Positions 24,282 through 33,581 of a DNA stretch of 64,000 nucleotides are shown here, one piece after another. The notes under the pieces are model-generated. The model worked only from the letters and a program-made list of their open reading frames with translations, was not told the DNA's origin and searched no databases. Every line of letters begins with the position of its first letter. Position 1 is the first letter of the stretch. The position numbers were made by a program, and so were the translations under genes. This DNA is from Terribacillus saccharophilus (GTDB lineage: Bacteria > Bacillota > Bacilli > Bacillales > Amphibacillaceae), in the NCBI GenBank assembly GCA_900110015.1, contig FOCD01000002.1, positions 248,001-312,000 on the forward strand. The letters are read 5' to 3'.

Positions 24282-26939
24282 TTATTTATCTTCTTCTCTT
24301 CGTTTCCGTTTGAATGGCCACCAGTTCAGTTCGCCAAGTGTCGTAGCTACTGCTGGAATAAGAAGCGGCAAAATCACGAGTCCATATAATAACAGACCGA
24401 TGATGATGACTGTCGCAACTTCCAGGAGTGTCAAAACACCTGAAGGCATCATGGCAGCAAATGTACCTGCCAAAATGATGGCTGCGGTTATAATAACACC
24501 GCCCATTTTCTTCATGGAGTGAACCATGCCAGCCTGCAGATCATCACGAGCTTCTTCGGTAAATCGATCAAGCAGGAAGATGGAATAATCGACTCCAAGT
24601 GATATCAAGATAACAAAGCTGAAGAACGGAACAGCCCAGCTTACACCTGCATAGTCCAAACCGTTGACAAAGATCAATTCGGTAATGGAGATAGCAGTAT
24701 AGTAAGTAAGCAGCAAGGAACCAATCATGTAAGCCGGAATGACCATAGAACGGAACAGTAAAGTCAAGATGATGAATAATCCGACCATCATGATGACCAT
24801 TGTCCGAGAAAGATCAGATGTAGAGAGATCTTCCAAATCGGCGTTGGTGCTCGTTACGCCGCCATAGACGATTTCCGCATTTTCATAAGGTGTATCCTTC
24901 ACTTCTGCATCGATGCGGTCCTTAATCGTCTGTAGTGTTTGAATCGCTTCCTCAGAATATGGATCAGCACTCAATACAACATCAAGTGTTACACCTTCTC
25001 CATCACGGAAACTATACGTATCGATACTTTCCTGGAAGTCACCCTCCAAAGCATCCTCAGGAATATACATACCAGTCTCACGTACTGTCTCGCTATCACT
25101 AATATCACGCAGTGTATCAGATGCCGTTGTCAGTCCATCAGAAACTTGTGTTAGTCCTTCATTTGCCGAACCGACACCATCTGCAAGCTGCTGCAGCGTT
25201 TCAGTCAATGTACCAACCTGTTGCTGCTGACCTTGTAATTGTGTATCGGCCTGTTCCAGACCTGATTGAATCTGTGCGAGTTGTTCGCTGATTCCAGCCA
25301 GCTGAGCAGACGCCTGCTGGACATTTCCAGTTTGCTGCAACTGACCAGTTACTTGCTGCAATGCAGTATTAACTTGACCAAGACCTTCAGTCGCATCAGA
25401 TAGTCCGCCACCGCTTGATGAACCAGCACTGCCAGCTTGACCGGATATTTGATTCAAGCCATCTTGTACTTGCGTCAGCCCATCCTGTACCTCACCAATA
25501 CCATCAACTGCATCGTTGATACCATCTGCGATTTGACCAGTTTGAGAATCTACATACAAGTCATCAATCTTTTCACCGGTAGGCTGTGTTGCTGTCCGGA
25601 CTTTTTCCACACCATCAATCTTGCTGATCGCATCACTCAAGTTATCAAGATATGGCAATGTGTTTGCTGTTGTCAGATTTTCATCGTCATTGATGACAAC
25701 CTGTATCGGCATCGCTTCCCCTTTTCCGATAGCGTCCCCGATAGCGTTAAGTCCTTTGATTGAATTATAATCACTGCTGATTTCCTCGGTAGAGTTAAAG
25801 GAAACTTGTTCATCGTACGTAAGTACAAACGGTACTGTTATCGCCGCTGTAATTGCCAGGAACAGCACCGGTCTTGCTACCGAATGACGTCCAAGGAAAT
25901 GCCATAGCTTATTATCTCCGTGAGAAGCAGCCTTTTTGGAAGGCCAAAACAGTTTCTCGCCCAGCGTTACCATGAACAACGGCAGTACCGTCACAAGGAC
26001 AATTAAGAGTACCGCAACCCCTACTGCTACACCCACTGCAGATTGGAAGATAGCAAACTTCGCGAAGAAGATAGATGCAAATCCTACGAATACCGCAATG
26101 GCACTGATGAATAATGTACGTCCCGCTGTCCGATAAGCCGTAACAGTCGCTTCGACTTTATCATGACCATTAGCAAGCTCCTCTCGGAAACGGCTAAGCA
26201 GCAGGATACAATAATCGGTTCCGATACCAAATAAAATCGCCACCAAGAACGTCTGGGTAAACGTTGAAATCGGAAAGTCCAACGTGTCTACTAAAATAGC
26301 TAGAATTCCCTGACTGATCAAGTATGTAATACCTACAGTGATCAAAGGAACAAATGGTGTCACGATGGAACGGAACACTATTAAAAGAAGAGCTACGATA
26401 ATAAATACTGTAATTAGCTCTGTCTTTTTCAGGCCGTCTTCTGAAGTATTAGCAAAATCTTGGTTAATCAATGACGCACCTGTCACATATGCTGTTTCAT
26501 CGTCAGGTACAGCATCATAAATCTCCTCGGAGATTCTCTCGGCTTCTTCATCTGACCCTTCAACCGTAACAGGCATCATGACTGTCTTTTTATCCTCTGA
26601 CATCATTTGATCCTGTATTTCTTGATTATCCGTCAGCGGTGTTGTTATTTCACTTACTCCGTCAATTTGTTCAACTTTATCGATAACTCCCTGAATCATG
26701 TCTTCACTGTCCTGATTCAAAGCTTCGTCGAGCTCGAAAACAACACTAAGTGAATTACTATTCTCCCCGGCATCTTCTAAAATATTGCTAGCGCGAATGG
26801 AAACAGCATCCTCTGGAAGCTGTGTCTGCCCCTTATCTGATGCGAGCTGGGTCAGATTCGGTGAAAAAATCGTTAATCCAACCGCGATCAAGATAACTGC
26901 AATCGCGATGATCCATTTAAAACGAATGATTGTCCTCAA
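24282..26939 (-). CDS. MMPL/RND family membrane exporter (YdfJ/YdgH-like)
   Basis: 885 residues with 12 predicted spans in two MMPL halves. The first has the extracellular loop after TM1, the DYCILLLSRFREEL motif at the end of TM4 (about 250) and FARxAI-like spans; the second has DYSIFLLDRFTEEARDD (about 785). Between them is a long Gln/Asp/Leu-rich helical segment (about 465-625) with DGL and QL heptads, a likely extracellular coiled coil typical of Gram-positive members. It probably exports lipids, surfactants or drugs. TTG start with GGGGAG upstream, overlapping the marR stop. Regulated by that MarR protein. Confidence 0.88.
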   Translation of the reverse strand: MRTIIRFKWIIAIAVILIAVGLTIFSPNLTQLASDKGQTQLPEDAVSIRASNILEDAGENSNSLSVVFELDEALNQDSEDMIQGVIDKVEQIDGVSEITTPLTDNQEIQDQMMSEDKKTVMMPVTVEGSDEEAERISEEIYDAVPDDETAYVTGASLINQDFANTSEDGLKKTELITVFIIVALLLIVFRSIVTPFVPLITVGITYLISQGILAILVDTLDFPISTFTQTFLVAILFGIGTDYCILLLSRFREELANGHDKVEATVTAYRTAGRTLFISAIAVFVGFASIFFAKFAIFQSAVGVAVGVAVLLIVLVTVLPLFMVTLGEKLFWPSKKAASHGDNKLWHFLGRHSVARPVLFLAITAAITVPFVLTYDEQVSFNSTEEISSDYNSIKGLNAIGDAIGKGEAMPIQVVINDDENLTTANTLPYLDNLSDAISKIDGVEKVRTATQPTGEKIDDLYVDSQTGQIADGINDAVDGIGEVQDGLTQVQDGLNQISGQAGSAGSSSGGGLSDATEGLGQVNTALQQVTGQLQQTGNVQQASAQLAGISEQLAQIQSGLEQADTQLQGQQQQVGTLTETLQQLADGVGSANEGLTQVSDGLTTASDTLRDISDSETVRETGMYIPEDALEGDFQESIDTYSFRDGEGVTLDVVLSADPYSEEAIQTLQTIKDRIDAEVKDTPYENAEIVYGGVTSTNADLEDLSTSDLSRTMVIMMVGLFIILTLLFRSMVIPAYMIGSLLLTYYTAISITELIFVNGLDYAGVSWAVPFFSFVILISLGVDYSIFLLDRFTEEARDDLQAGMVHSMKKMGGVIITAAIILAGTFAAMMPSGVLTLLEVATVIIIGLLLYGLVILPLLIPAVATTLGELNWWPFKRKRREEDK

Positions 26940-27385
26940 TCTTCTCTCTCCCCTTTTTTAAGCTGTTCTTTTACATCTGTAAAAATGCGGATGAATGTTT
27001 CTACGTCTTCGTCCTTAATATGCTCGAAAAGCCCGCAGAATCTATCATAAATAGCTTCCTCAGCTTGTTTCAGAATCTCTTCCCCATCCTCTGTAATTTG
27101 CACAAGCTTCGTCCGCTTATCCCCTTCTGAATCAACCCATTCCACCCAGCCCTTTTCATGCAGCTTTTTCAGCCGATTGGAAATCGCACTTTTATGTACT
27201 TGCTGCACGATAGCTAAATGGCCAGGTGAGGACGCTCCATACAAGCTCAAGATTTTTATCAACCCAACTTGCTGTGGTGATACCTCCTTGAACACGTCAT
27301 ACGCTGAGCCTTTTTTATGAAACAATTCGGTTGCCATGAATGACACCTCATTGAAGAGATCAATTGCTTCTTTCAATTTATTCAC
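26936..27385 (-). CDS. MarR family transcriptional regulator
   Basis: 149 residues with a winged HTH (about 35-105): HLAIVQQVHKSAISNRLKKL recognition helix and the wing DSEGDKRTKLVQIT (family D-x-R-D/K-R signature). It precedes and overlaps the MMPL exporter gene, a common repressor-exporter pair, so it probably derepresses the pump on binding a toxic ligand. GTG start at 27385 with AGGGGG 9 bases upstream. A palindrome in its promoter spacer suggests autoregulation. Confidence 0.9.
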   Translation of the reverse strand: MNKLKEAIDLFNEVSFMATELFHKKGSAYDVFKEVSPQQVGLIKILSLYGASSPGHLAIVQQVHKSAISNRLKKLHEKGWVEWVDSEGDKRTKLVQITEDGEEILKQAEEAIYDRFCGLFEHIKDEDVETFIRIFTDVKEQLKKGERED

Positions 27386-27410
27386 GATGGTTTACCCCCT
27401 ATACCAATTC

Positions 27411-27439
27411 AGTTTATACCCTAAACTATATGCAGTCAA
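27411..27439 (-). promoter_or_regulatory. marR-MMPL promoter with palindromic operator
   Basis: On the minus strand: -35 TTGACT (27434-27439), a 17-base spacer and -10 TAAACT (27411-27416). The palindrome AGTTTA-taccc-TAAACT (27411-27427) covers the -10 and half of the spacer, where a MarR dimer would block polymerase. Confidence 0.65.
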
Positions 27440-27725
27440 ACCTTTTTATCTGCTAATAAAATAAAAATATTATCTAAAAATGCAATATAAATGGGTACAT
27501 ATAGGCAGACAGTGTATCAACGCCAGAATTACCCAAAATGTAGGTTCAGGAACCCGAAAGAATATATTTCCATTACGGTACGATTACAAATGTCCGTTTA
27601 TAGCACTGTACTTTTCCTAGTAATACCCTTTTCTTAGTGTAATAGGCTGGAAAACATCTGCATAAGAAACAAACAGTTTCGTCTATTTCCTTCCCTCTGC
27701 TGTTTCCGTAGCATTATACAAGAAA

Positions 27726-27743
27726 CAGACGCCGCCACGTCTG
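27726..27743 (+). other. Leader hairpin before the GH3 gene; rest of 27440-27771 unassigned
   Basis: CAGACG-ccgcca-CGTCTG forms a perfect 6-bp stem ending about 13 bases before the GAGGAG ribosome binding site. A second short inverted repeat GAAAC-aaaca-GTTTC lies at 27666-27680. Either could be an operator or an mRNA-stabilising stem. No gene and no clear cre was seen in this 386-base intergenic region. Confidence 0.35.
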
Positions 27744-27771
27744 ACAGCTTTAAAAGAGGAGTGGAATACTA

Positions 27772-30420
27772 TTGGCTAAGCTTACACGCTTTCCGATCAT
27801 CGGATTTATAACTGTATTACTATTTGGACTTATCGCAGCTCCATTCCAAGCTTTTGCAGAAGAAACAGATAAACCTTGGATGAATGAAGATCTGTCCGCT
27901 AAAAAACGGACAAACCTGCTGCTTGATGCTATGTCACTTGAGGACAAGGTTAATCTCATCACAGGAAATTTAAACAATTATTATGGATACTACAATGAAG
28001 GAATGGAGAAATACGGAATTCCTGAACTAAAAATGGCAGATGGCCCGGCTGGGGTCAGAATTGCTAACCCAGACATACAGAACAAACAATCGACTGCAAT
28101 GCCGGCACCGCTTGCCCTTGCAGCTTCATGGGATACAGATGCAGCAGCTGCATACGGAGATGTGCTCGGTAATGAAGCCTTCAATACGACACATAATGTG
28201 CTGCTCGGACCTGGCCTTGATATCGCGCGGAATGCATTCGGATCTCGTAACTTTGAATCATTAGGAGAAGATCCAGTACTGCAATCCCGCATGGCTACCT
28301 CATACATAAATGGTGTTCAAGACAATCATGTAATGACAACTGCCAAACACTACCTGCTGAATAACCAGGAAACATTGCGTTTCACAAATGATTCACAGGC
28401 AAGCGAGCGTGCAATCCATGAAATTTACGCACGCCCATTCCAAGCAGCAATTGAAGATGCTGACCTTAGCAGTATCATGTGCTCCTTTAATAAAGTAAAT
28501 ACGGAATATGCTTGTGATAGTAAAACATTATTAACTGATCTGCTTCGCGATCAGCTAGACTTTGAAGGCTTTGTTATGAGCGACTATGGCGCTAACATTA
28601 GTACGGCTAACTCCATCAATTCCGGACTTGATCTGGAAACGCCAGGAGAACCTGATGGTAAATGGGGCGATAATCTGCTCCAAGCTGTCAAAGACGGTCA
28701 AGTTAGCGAAGAAACAATCAATCAGAGCACATACAGACTGCTTTACCAAATGTTCGATAAAGGTTTGATTGATCATCCAACACAAAATGAACAAATCGAC
28801 ACAGCAGCTCATGGACAAACAGCTCGTGACATAGCTGCCGAAAGCATGGTTTTGCTGAAAAACAAAAAAGATGTTCTGCCAATCCAGGACAATACAGATT
28901 CCATTGCTGTAATCGGACCTGATGCTGATAATGCATCTGCAGCAGGCGGCGGAAGCTCGCTTGTGAACCCTACTTATACTGTAAGCCCACTGGAAGGTAT
29001 TGAAAGCCATGCTGGGAAAAATACTGAAGTCAGCTATACAGCTGGAACAGATCCAATCAGTGCAGGCGATGTTATGCCTGGACCTGACGCTGTCCCTTCT
29101 TCCCTGCTGCACACTGCAAAAAATGCATCAGAGAATGGATTAAAAGCGGAATATTGGACGAATAAGAACTTTGAAGGAAACCCGTCACACGAACGTACAG
29201 ACAGACAAGTTAACATGAATCTTGGATTCTATAATTATGAAGGCTTTAACTCTCAGTCACCTAAACTGGACAAACTGCCGACAAACTTGAACGGTATGAT
29301 GTCTGCTCGCTGGACTGGTGTAATTGAAGCTCCTAAGAATGGAACATATAAACTATCCACTACTAGCTTCGGTACAAGTAAACTTTATTTGGATGGCAAG
29401 CTGATTGTCGATAATGAAGGAAAAGAACTTGGAACAAAATCCGTTGAAGTAGAATTGAAAAAAGGCGAGCAGCATGATATCAAAATTGAATATCAAACAG
29501 ATTATGAAACTGGAGATGGCCGTGATTATGGCGGTCAAGTGAGATTCGGCTGGGAACCTGCAAAAGGTGCTGTCGATGAACAAATTAAAGAAGCTGTCAA
29601 AGCTGCCAAGAAAGCAGACAAAGCAGTCATTGTAACACGCACATATGATAGTGAAGGCTATACAGATCGTTCCGACATGGAACTGCCAAACAACCAGCAG
29701 CAGCTGATTGAAGAAGTGTCAAAAGTGAATAAAAACACGATTGTCGTGAATGAAAGTGGAATCGCAATTGAAATGGGAGACTGGCAAGACGATGTTAAAG
29801 CAATCGTTCAAGCTTGGTATCCGGGTCAAGAGCAAGGAAATGCCATTGCGGATGTCCTTTTCGGAGACGTCAACCCATCTGGTAAGCTTCCAGTTACATT
29901 CCCTGTCGATGAAGACAAGACGCCAACTAGCAGCGAAGACCAATTCCCTGGTACGAATGGCGTAAACAACTACTCAGAAGGTGTATTCGTTGGCTATCGC
30001 GGCTATGACAAACAAAACCTTGAAGTAGCTTATCCATTCGGATATGGTCTTTCTTATACCGACTTCAAGTATCGCAATCTGCATACAAAAGTGAAGCATA
30101 AGAAAGATGATACTAGCATTGAAGTAAAACTTAACCTTCGTAATACAGGAGATACAAAAGGCGCAGAAGTCGTCCAAGTATATGCAGGTGAACTACCGAC
30201 GAATGATGTAGAAACTCCTGAAAAGCAATTAGCCGGATTTGAAAAAGTCGAGCTGAAAGCTGGTAAACAGAAGTCCGTTAAGATTAAGCTTGATCCAAAA
30301 GCATTCTCTTATTATGACGAAACGAAAAAAGAATGGGTTATGCCTTCTGGCGAAGTACCTGTCTATGTGGGCAGCTCTTCCGAAGATGTTAGGTTAGAAG
30401 GTACAGTAACCTTGCCATAA
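27772..30420 (+). CDS. Secreted glycoside hydrolase family 3 beta-glucosidase with PA14 domain
   Basis: 882 residues. Signal peptide (1-29, cleavage after AFA), GH3 N-terminal barrel (about 55-330) with nucleophile Asp271 in VMSDYGA, GH3 C-terminal domain split by a PA14 domain (about 450-605: GLKAEYWTNKNFEG), then a fibronectin III-like domain at the end. It hydrolyses terminal beta-glucosyl residues of oligosaccharides; PA14 usually shapes the active-site pocket. TTG start with GAGGAG 10 bases upstream. It pairs with the GH30 gene downstream, suggesting beta-glucan (possibly beta-1,6) breakdown outside the cell. Confidence 0.92.
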   Translation: MAKLTRFPIIGFITVLLFGLIAAPFQAFAEETDKPWMNEDLSAKKRTNLLLDAMSLEDKVNLITGNLNNYYGYYNEGMEKYGIPELKMADGPAGVRIANPDIQNKQSTAMPAPLALAASWDTDAAAAYGDVLGNEAFNTTHNVLLGPGLDIARNAFGSRNFESLGEDPVLQSRMATSYINGVQDNHVMTTAKHYLLNNQETLRFTNDSQASERAIHEIYARPFQAAIEDADLSSIMCSFNKVNTEYACDSKTLLTDLLRDQLDFEGFVMSDYGANISTANSINSGLDLETPGEPDGKWGDNLLQAVKDGQVSEETINQSTYRLLYQMFDKGLIDHPTQNEQIDTAAHGQTARDIAAESMVLLKNKKDVLPIQDNTDSIAVIGPDADNASAAGGGSSLVNPTYTVSPLEGIESHAGKNTEVSYTAGTDPISAGDVMPGPDAVPSSLLHTAKNASENGLKAEYWTNKNFEGNPSHERTDRQVNMNLGFYNYEGFNSQSPKLDKLPTNLNGMMSARWTGVIEAPKNGTYKLSTTSFGTSKLYLDGKLIVDNEGKELGTKSVEVELKKGEQHDIKIEYQTDYETGDGRDYGGQVRFGWEPAKGAVDEQIKEAVKAAKKADKAVIVTRTYDSEGYTDRSDMELPNNQQQLIEEVSKVNKNTIVVNESGIAIEMGDWQDDVKAIVQAWYPGQEQGNAIADVLFGDVNPSGKLPVTFPVDEDKTPTSSEDQFPGTNGVNNYSEGVFVGYRGYDKQNLEVAYPFGYGLSYTDFKYRNLHTKVKHKKDDTSIEVKLNLRNTGDTKGAEVVQVYAGELPTNDVETPEKQLAGFEKVELKAGKQKSVKIKLDPKAFSYYDETKKEWVMPSGEVPVYVGSSSEDVRLEGTVTLP

Positions 30421-30429
30421 CAAAAAGGA

Positions 30430-30462
30430 AACATCCTGCAGATATCCTGCAGGATGTTTTTG
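30430..30462 (+). terminator. Terminator-like hairpin between the GH3 and GH30 genes
   Basis: AACATCCTGCAG (30430-30441) and CTGCAGGATGTT (30447-30458), a perfect 12-bp stem, followed by TTTTT. The SD of the next gene begins 4 bases later, so read-through or an attenuator is needed if the two genes share a promoter. Confidence 0.8.
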
Positions 30463-30474
30463 TAAGGAGGAAAT

Positions 30475-31917
30475 ATGATGACAAGACTCGCTGCCCTTCT
30501 CTTAATCATTCTATGTTTTTTCCTGCTGCTGGATAGGTTTATAGAACCTCCTCCCATAGCAAACAGCTGGCTGACTACTGGTGATGAACAGCATCTTCTC
30601 GAGAAACAGCAAGCTAAGTTATTCCAGGATGACAAGCAAGATAAACCAACCATTTATATAGATAAGGATGAAACGTATCAGCAAATGGAAGGCTTTGGAG
30701 CGGCGATGACTGGCTCAAGTGCCTATTTGCTCGAGCATAAATTGACGACACAAGAACGTGACGCGTTATTTCAGGACCTGTTTACCGACTCTGGCATTCA
30801 ATTATCTTATCTCCGCCACACAATCGGAGCATCAGATTATAGTGTAGATGATACAGGAAATCCATCTTCCTATACGTATGCAGATCAGCAAGGTCCGCCT
30901 GAAGATCCATTGCAGCATTTCACCACTGCACCAGATCAAACCGTCATTAACATGTTGAAGTCAGCAAAAGAAAGCAATCCTGAGCTACGTTTGATGGGTA
31001 CGCCATGGACTGCACCACCGTGGTTGAAATACGGCGAGCACACATATAATGGCTCCTATTTGAATTATACAGACCAACGTACCTATGAGATTTACGCCGA
31101 TTATTTTGTACAATATTTAAAGGCTTACCAGGAGCAAGGACTGCCTGTTGATATGCTATCCGTGCAAAACGAGCCGCAGTTTGAAACAGCAGCCTACCCA
31201 AGTATGTCTATGGGCGCAGCAGAGCAGCAGTACTTTATCCAGAATTTTTTAGGCCCAGCAATTCGGGATGCTGGTTTGGAAACAGCTATTCTTGCGTATG
31301 ACCATAATTGGGAAAACAGCAAGGGCTATGCGGAGACAGTACTCAATGGGGCCTCTGATTATACAGCAGGAACTGCTTATCATTGTTACGCAGGCAATCC
31401 AGAGGATGCTGAAGACATCCACCAGCTTCATCCCGATAAAGGCATTTACTTTACAGAGTGCAGCGGCGGAGCATGGAGTGAAAATTTTGGAGATAATTTG
31501 AGCTGGCTGATGGACCAGGTGATCATTGGTACAACCCGGAATTGGGCCAAAACGGTGCTTTTATGGAACTTGGCACTGGATGAGACAGGCGGACCAACTA
31601 ATGGCGGCTGTACGAACTGCCGAGGTGTCGTCACAATCGACAGCCAAACGAGCAGCATCAAGAAAAATGTTGAATATTATGCTCTCGGCCATATTAGCAA
31701 GTTTGTCCAGCCAGGCGCTAAACGTATATCGAGCACACAGCTGCCGCAAATAGCTACAGTCGCCTTTTATGATGCGAGCAAGGGAGAAACTATCCTACTA
31801 GCTGCGAACTCAGGAAATAGCAGCCAGACCTTTCAGCTCTCTGAAGGCAAACATTATCTTCAATACACTCTGCCACCGCAATCAGCTATCACCTTCACAT
31901 GGAAAGATGCAGCATAA
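30475..31917 (+). CDS. Glycoside hydrolase family 30 (glucosylceramidase/beta-1,6-glucanase-like)
   Basis: 480 residues. An N-terminal hydrophobic signal or anchor segment (about 5-21) is followed by a (beta/alpha)8 barrel starting GFGAAMTGSSAY. Acid/base Glu233 lies in SVQNEPQF and nucleophile Glu328 in FTECSGG, then comes the GH30 beta-sandwich ending in PPQSAITFTW. The family cleaves beta-glucosyl or beta-1,6-glucan links. ATG at 30475, or more likely 30478 by SD spacing (AAGGAGG). With the GH3 enzyme it would degrade fungal or plant beta-glucan. Whether it is released or membrane-bound is unclear. Confidence 0.9.
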   Translation: MMTRLAALLLIILCFFLLLDRFIEPPPIANSWLTTGDEQHLLEKQQAKLFQDDKQDKPTIYIDKDETYQQMEGFGAAMTGSSAYLLEHKLTTQERDALFQDLFTDSGIQLSYLRHTIGASDYSVDDTGNPSSYTYADQQGPPEDPLQHFTTAPDQTVINMLKSAKESNPELRLMGTPWTAPPWLKYGEHTYNGSYLNYTDQRTYEIYADYFVQYLKAYQEQGLPVDMLSVQNEPQFETAAYPSMSMGAAEQQYFIQNFLGPAIRDAGLETAILAYDHNWENSKGYAETVLNGASDYTAGTAYHCYAGNPEDAEDIHQLHPDKGIYFTECSGGAWSENFGDNLSWLMDQVIIGTTRNWAKTVLLWNLALDETGGPTNGGCTNCRGVVTIDSQTSSIKKNVEYYALGHISKFVQPGAKRISSTQLPQIATVAFYDASKGETILLAANSGNSSQTFQLSEGKHYLQYTLPPQSAITFTWKDAA

Positions 31918-31936
31918 AATATGCTGCATCTTTTTT
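31906..31936 (+). terminator. Terminator of the GH3-GH30 region
   Basis: GATGCAGCAT (31906-31915) and ATGCTGCATC (31921-31930) followed by six T. It overlaps the stop of the GH30 gene; its tail touches the end of padR on the other strand. Confidence 0.9.
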
Positions 31937-32480
31937 ATTCCATGAATTGTAGACTATGCTCCAACCATTGAATATACCCTTTTTCTCTTTCAATCGCCCT
32001 AGTCAGAACTAAATAATGACCGAATTCAGAGGAAGAGAAATGCATATTACTGCCAAACTCCGTTTCAAGCTCCGCTAACGTCCTCATAAGCTCGTCCAGC
32101 TTACGCTTTCGACTTACCAGTTGATTAGAAAATAACTCCTTGGCTTCTTCTTTCTTCATACTGGATATGAAAAATGTCTTCAACATGAATTCATCTTTAT
32201 GGGAAACGTCAACAGCCTCCAAACGCTGCATCCATTCTTTTAGCTCTGCTTCCCCTGTTACTGTCAGACTATAAAGCTTTTTCTCCAGCTTCTCACCTTG
32301 GATTACCGTTTCAAATTCTATTAAGCCTTCTGCGACCAGTTTTTTCAGTTCAGGATAAATTTGACTGTGTTTTGCACTCCAAAATTGACCGAGCGCCCCC
32401 TTGAACGCAGCCGCAATATCATAGCCTGTCTGCTTCTCCTGTTCAAGCAGTCCTAATATTGCATATTTCAATACACGCAT
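31935..32480 (-). CDS. padR: PadR family transcriptional repressor of phenolic acid response
   Basis: About 181 residues. An N-terminal PadR winged helix (AILGLLEQEKQTGYDIAAAF, HSQIYPELKKLVAEGL) is followed by a C-terminal coiled dimerisation region ending GYIQWLEHSLQFME, matching PadR of B. subtilis. PadR represses padC until phenolic acids such as p-coumarate or ferulate bind. Divergent from the pad operon, with a canonical operator between them. The start at 32480 (MRVLKYAIL) follows AAGGAG by 7 bases. Confidence 0.93.
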   Translation of the reverse strand: MRVLKYAILGLLEQEKQTGYDIAAAFKGALGQFWSAKHSQIYPELKKLVAEGLIEFETVIQGEKLEKKLYSLTVTGEAELKEWMQRLEAVDVSHKDEFMLKTFFISSMKKEEAKELFSNQLVSRKRKLDELMRTLAELETEFGSNMHFSSSEFGHYLVLTRAIEREKGYIQWLEHSLQFME

Positions 32481-32536
32481 GGAAGTTCTCCTTCTCTTTT
32501 CATTTGACATAAGTATAACATAGCGTTAGACTAAAC

Positions 32537-32552
32537 ATGTAAATAGTTACAT
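32537..32552. promoter_or_regulatory. PadR operator
   Basis: ATGT (32537-32540), eight bases, ACAT (32549-32552): the exact ATGT-N8-ACAT pattern reported for B. subtilis PadR, inside a longer palindrome (AACATGT...ACATGTT). It lies between padR and the divergent DUF3237-padC genes and can control both. Confidence 0.85.
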
Positions 32553-32584
32553 GTTGTATTTTACTTAATAGGGAGATGAACAGT

Positions 32585-33037
32585 ATGACTCCTTCTTTGG
32601 AAAAAGTCGCCACCCTTACAATTGATGTGGCAGCACCGCTAAGCGCAGGACAAACAGGCTTAGGCTTGCGGCGTCTAATCCCAATTGAAACAGGTATTAT
32701 CACAGGGCAAATAGAAGGCCGCATTCTGCCTGGCGGAGCTGATTCTCAAATCATCCGCCCGGATGGGCGCACCGATCTGTCGGCGCGTTATGTCATTGAA
32801 ACATCATCCGGCGACATCATCTATTTAGAAAACAACGGAATAAGGCAAGTAGAAGCTGGTTATCGAAATCGTGCTGCCCAAGGCGAAATCATTCCAGCGG
32901 AACATGTCTATTTCCGGACAGTTCCAACCTTTGAAACCGGCAGTGAGCAATACCGTTGGCTGATGGATAAAATCTTCATCGGTGCAGCAACCCGCTTGGA
33001 GAAACAAGTGCTGCTGGATATCTATCAAGTTAATTAA
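32585..33037 (+). CDS. DUF3237 family protein
   Basis: About 150 residues with no signal peptide. The DUF3237 pattern is visible: [26 protein letters not shown], a [11 protein letters not shown] loop, [11 protein letters not shown] and [18 protein letters not shown]. The beta-barrel family is of unknown function and often occurs beside aromatic-acid or steroid metabolism genes. It is the first gene after the PadR operator and lies 13 bases before padC, so it should be induced by phenolic acids. The start at 32585 was chosen over the ATG at 32576, which abuts the SD GGGAG. Confidence 0.8.
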   Translation: MTPSLEKVATLTIDVAAPLSAGQTGLGLRRLIPIETGIITGQIEGRILPGGADSQIIRPDGRTDLSARYVIETSSGDIIYLENNGIRQVEAGYRNRAAQGEIIPAEHVYFRTVPTFETGSEQYRWLMDKIFIGAATRLEKQVLLDIYQVN

Positions 33038-33050
33038 GGAGGAAAAGAAA

Positions 33051-33539
33051 ATGGAAGAATTCATTGGAAGCCACATGATTTATACGTATGAAAACGGCTG
33101 GGAATATGAAATGTATATCAAAAATGAAGATACGATCGATTATCGCATCCACAGTGGGATGGTAGGAGGACGCTGGGTCAAAGATCAAAAGGTCGATCTA
33201 GTCAAATTGACAGAGGGTGTGTACAAGGTTTCCTGGACAGAGCCTACTGGAACGGATGTGTCCTTAAATTTCATGCCAAATGATAAGCGGATGCATGGCA
33301 TCATCTTCTTCCCGAAATGGGTACATGAACATCCTGAAATTACCGTCTGCTATCAAAATGACCACATTGATCTCATGCATGAATCACGTGAGAAGTATGA
33401 AACGTATCCGAAATATGTTGTGCCAGAATTTGCTGATATCACATATATCCATAATGCTGGTGTAAATAACGAACGCATCGTGGCAGAAGCACCATATCCT
33501 GGCTTAACGGATGATATCCGGGCCGGAAAATTAAAATAA
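33051..33539 (+). CDS. padC: Phenolic acid decarboxylase
   Basis: 162 residues, very close to B. subtilis PadC: the start [33 protein letters not shown] and [17 protein letters not shown] are all conserved, including the Tyr pair near 11-13, Arg and Glu of the active site. It decarboxylates p-coumaric, ferulic and caffeic acids to vinyl phenols, detoxifying plant phenolics in the cytoplasm. ATG at 33051 with AAGGAGG. It follows the DUF3237 gene in a PadR-controlled unit. Confidence 0.97.
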   Translation: MEEFIGSHMIYTYENGWEYEMYIKNEDTIDYRIHSGMVGGRWVKDQKVDLVKLTEGVYKVSWTEPTGTDVSLNFMPNDKRMHGIIFFPKWVHEHPEITVCYQNDHIDLMHESREKYETYPKYVVPEFADITYIHNAGVNNERIVAEAPYPGLTDDIRAGKLK

Positions 33540-33547
33540 TCCACATT

Positions 33548-33580
33548 AAAAAAGGCGGCCTGCTTCATGCAGCCGCCTCT
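33548..33580. terminator. Bidirectional terminator
   Basis: AGGCGGC-c-TGC (33553-33563) pairs with GCA-GCCGCCT (33569-33578). Six A to the left give a T-run on the minus strand for the gene at 33582; on the plus strand the tail CTTTCATT is weaker but serves padC. Confidence 0.82.
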
Positions 33581-33581
33581 T

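Noticed and set aside
28555-29112. 185-residue open frame antisense to the GH3 gene
   Set aside because: Cys- and Phe-rich shadow translation of the GH3 catalytic region with no ribosome binding site.
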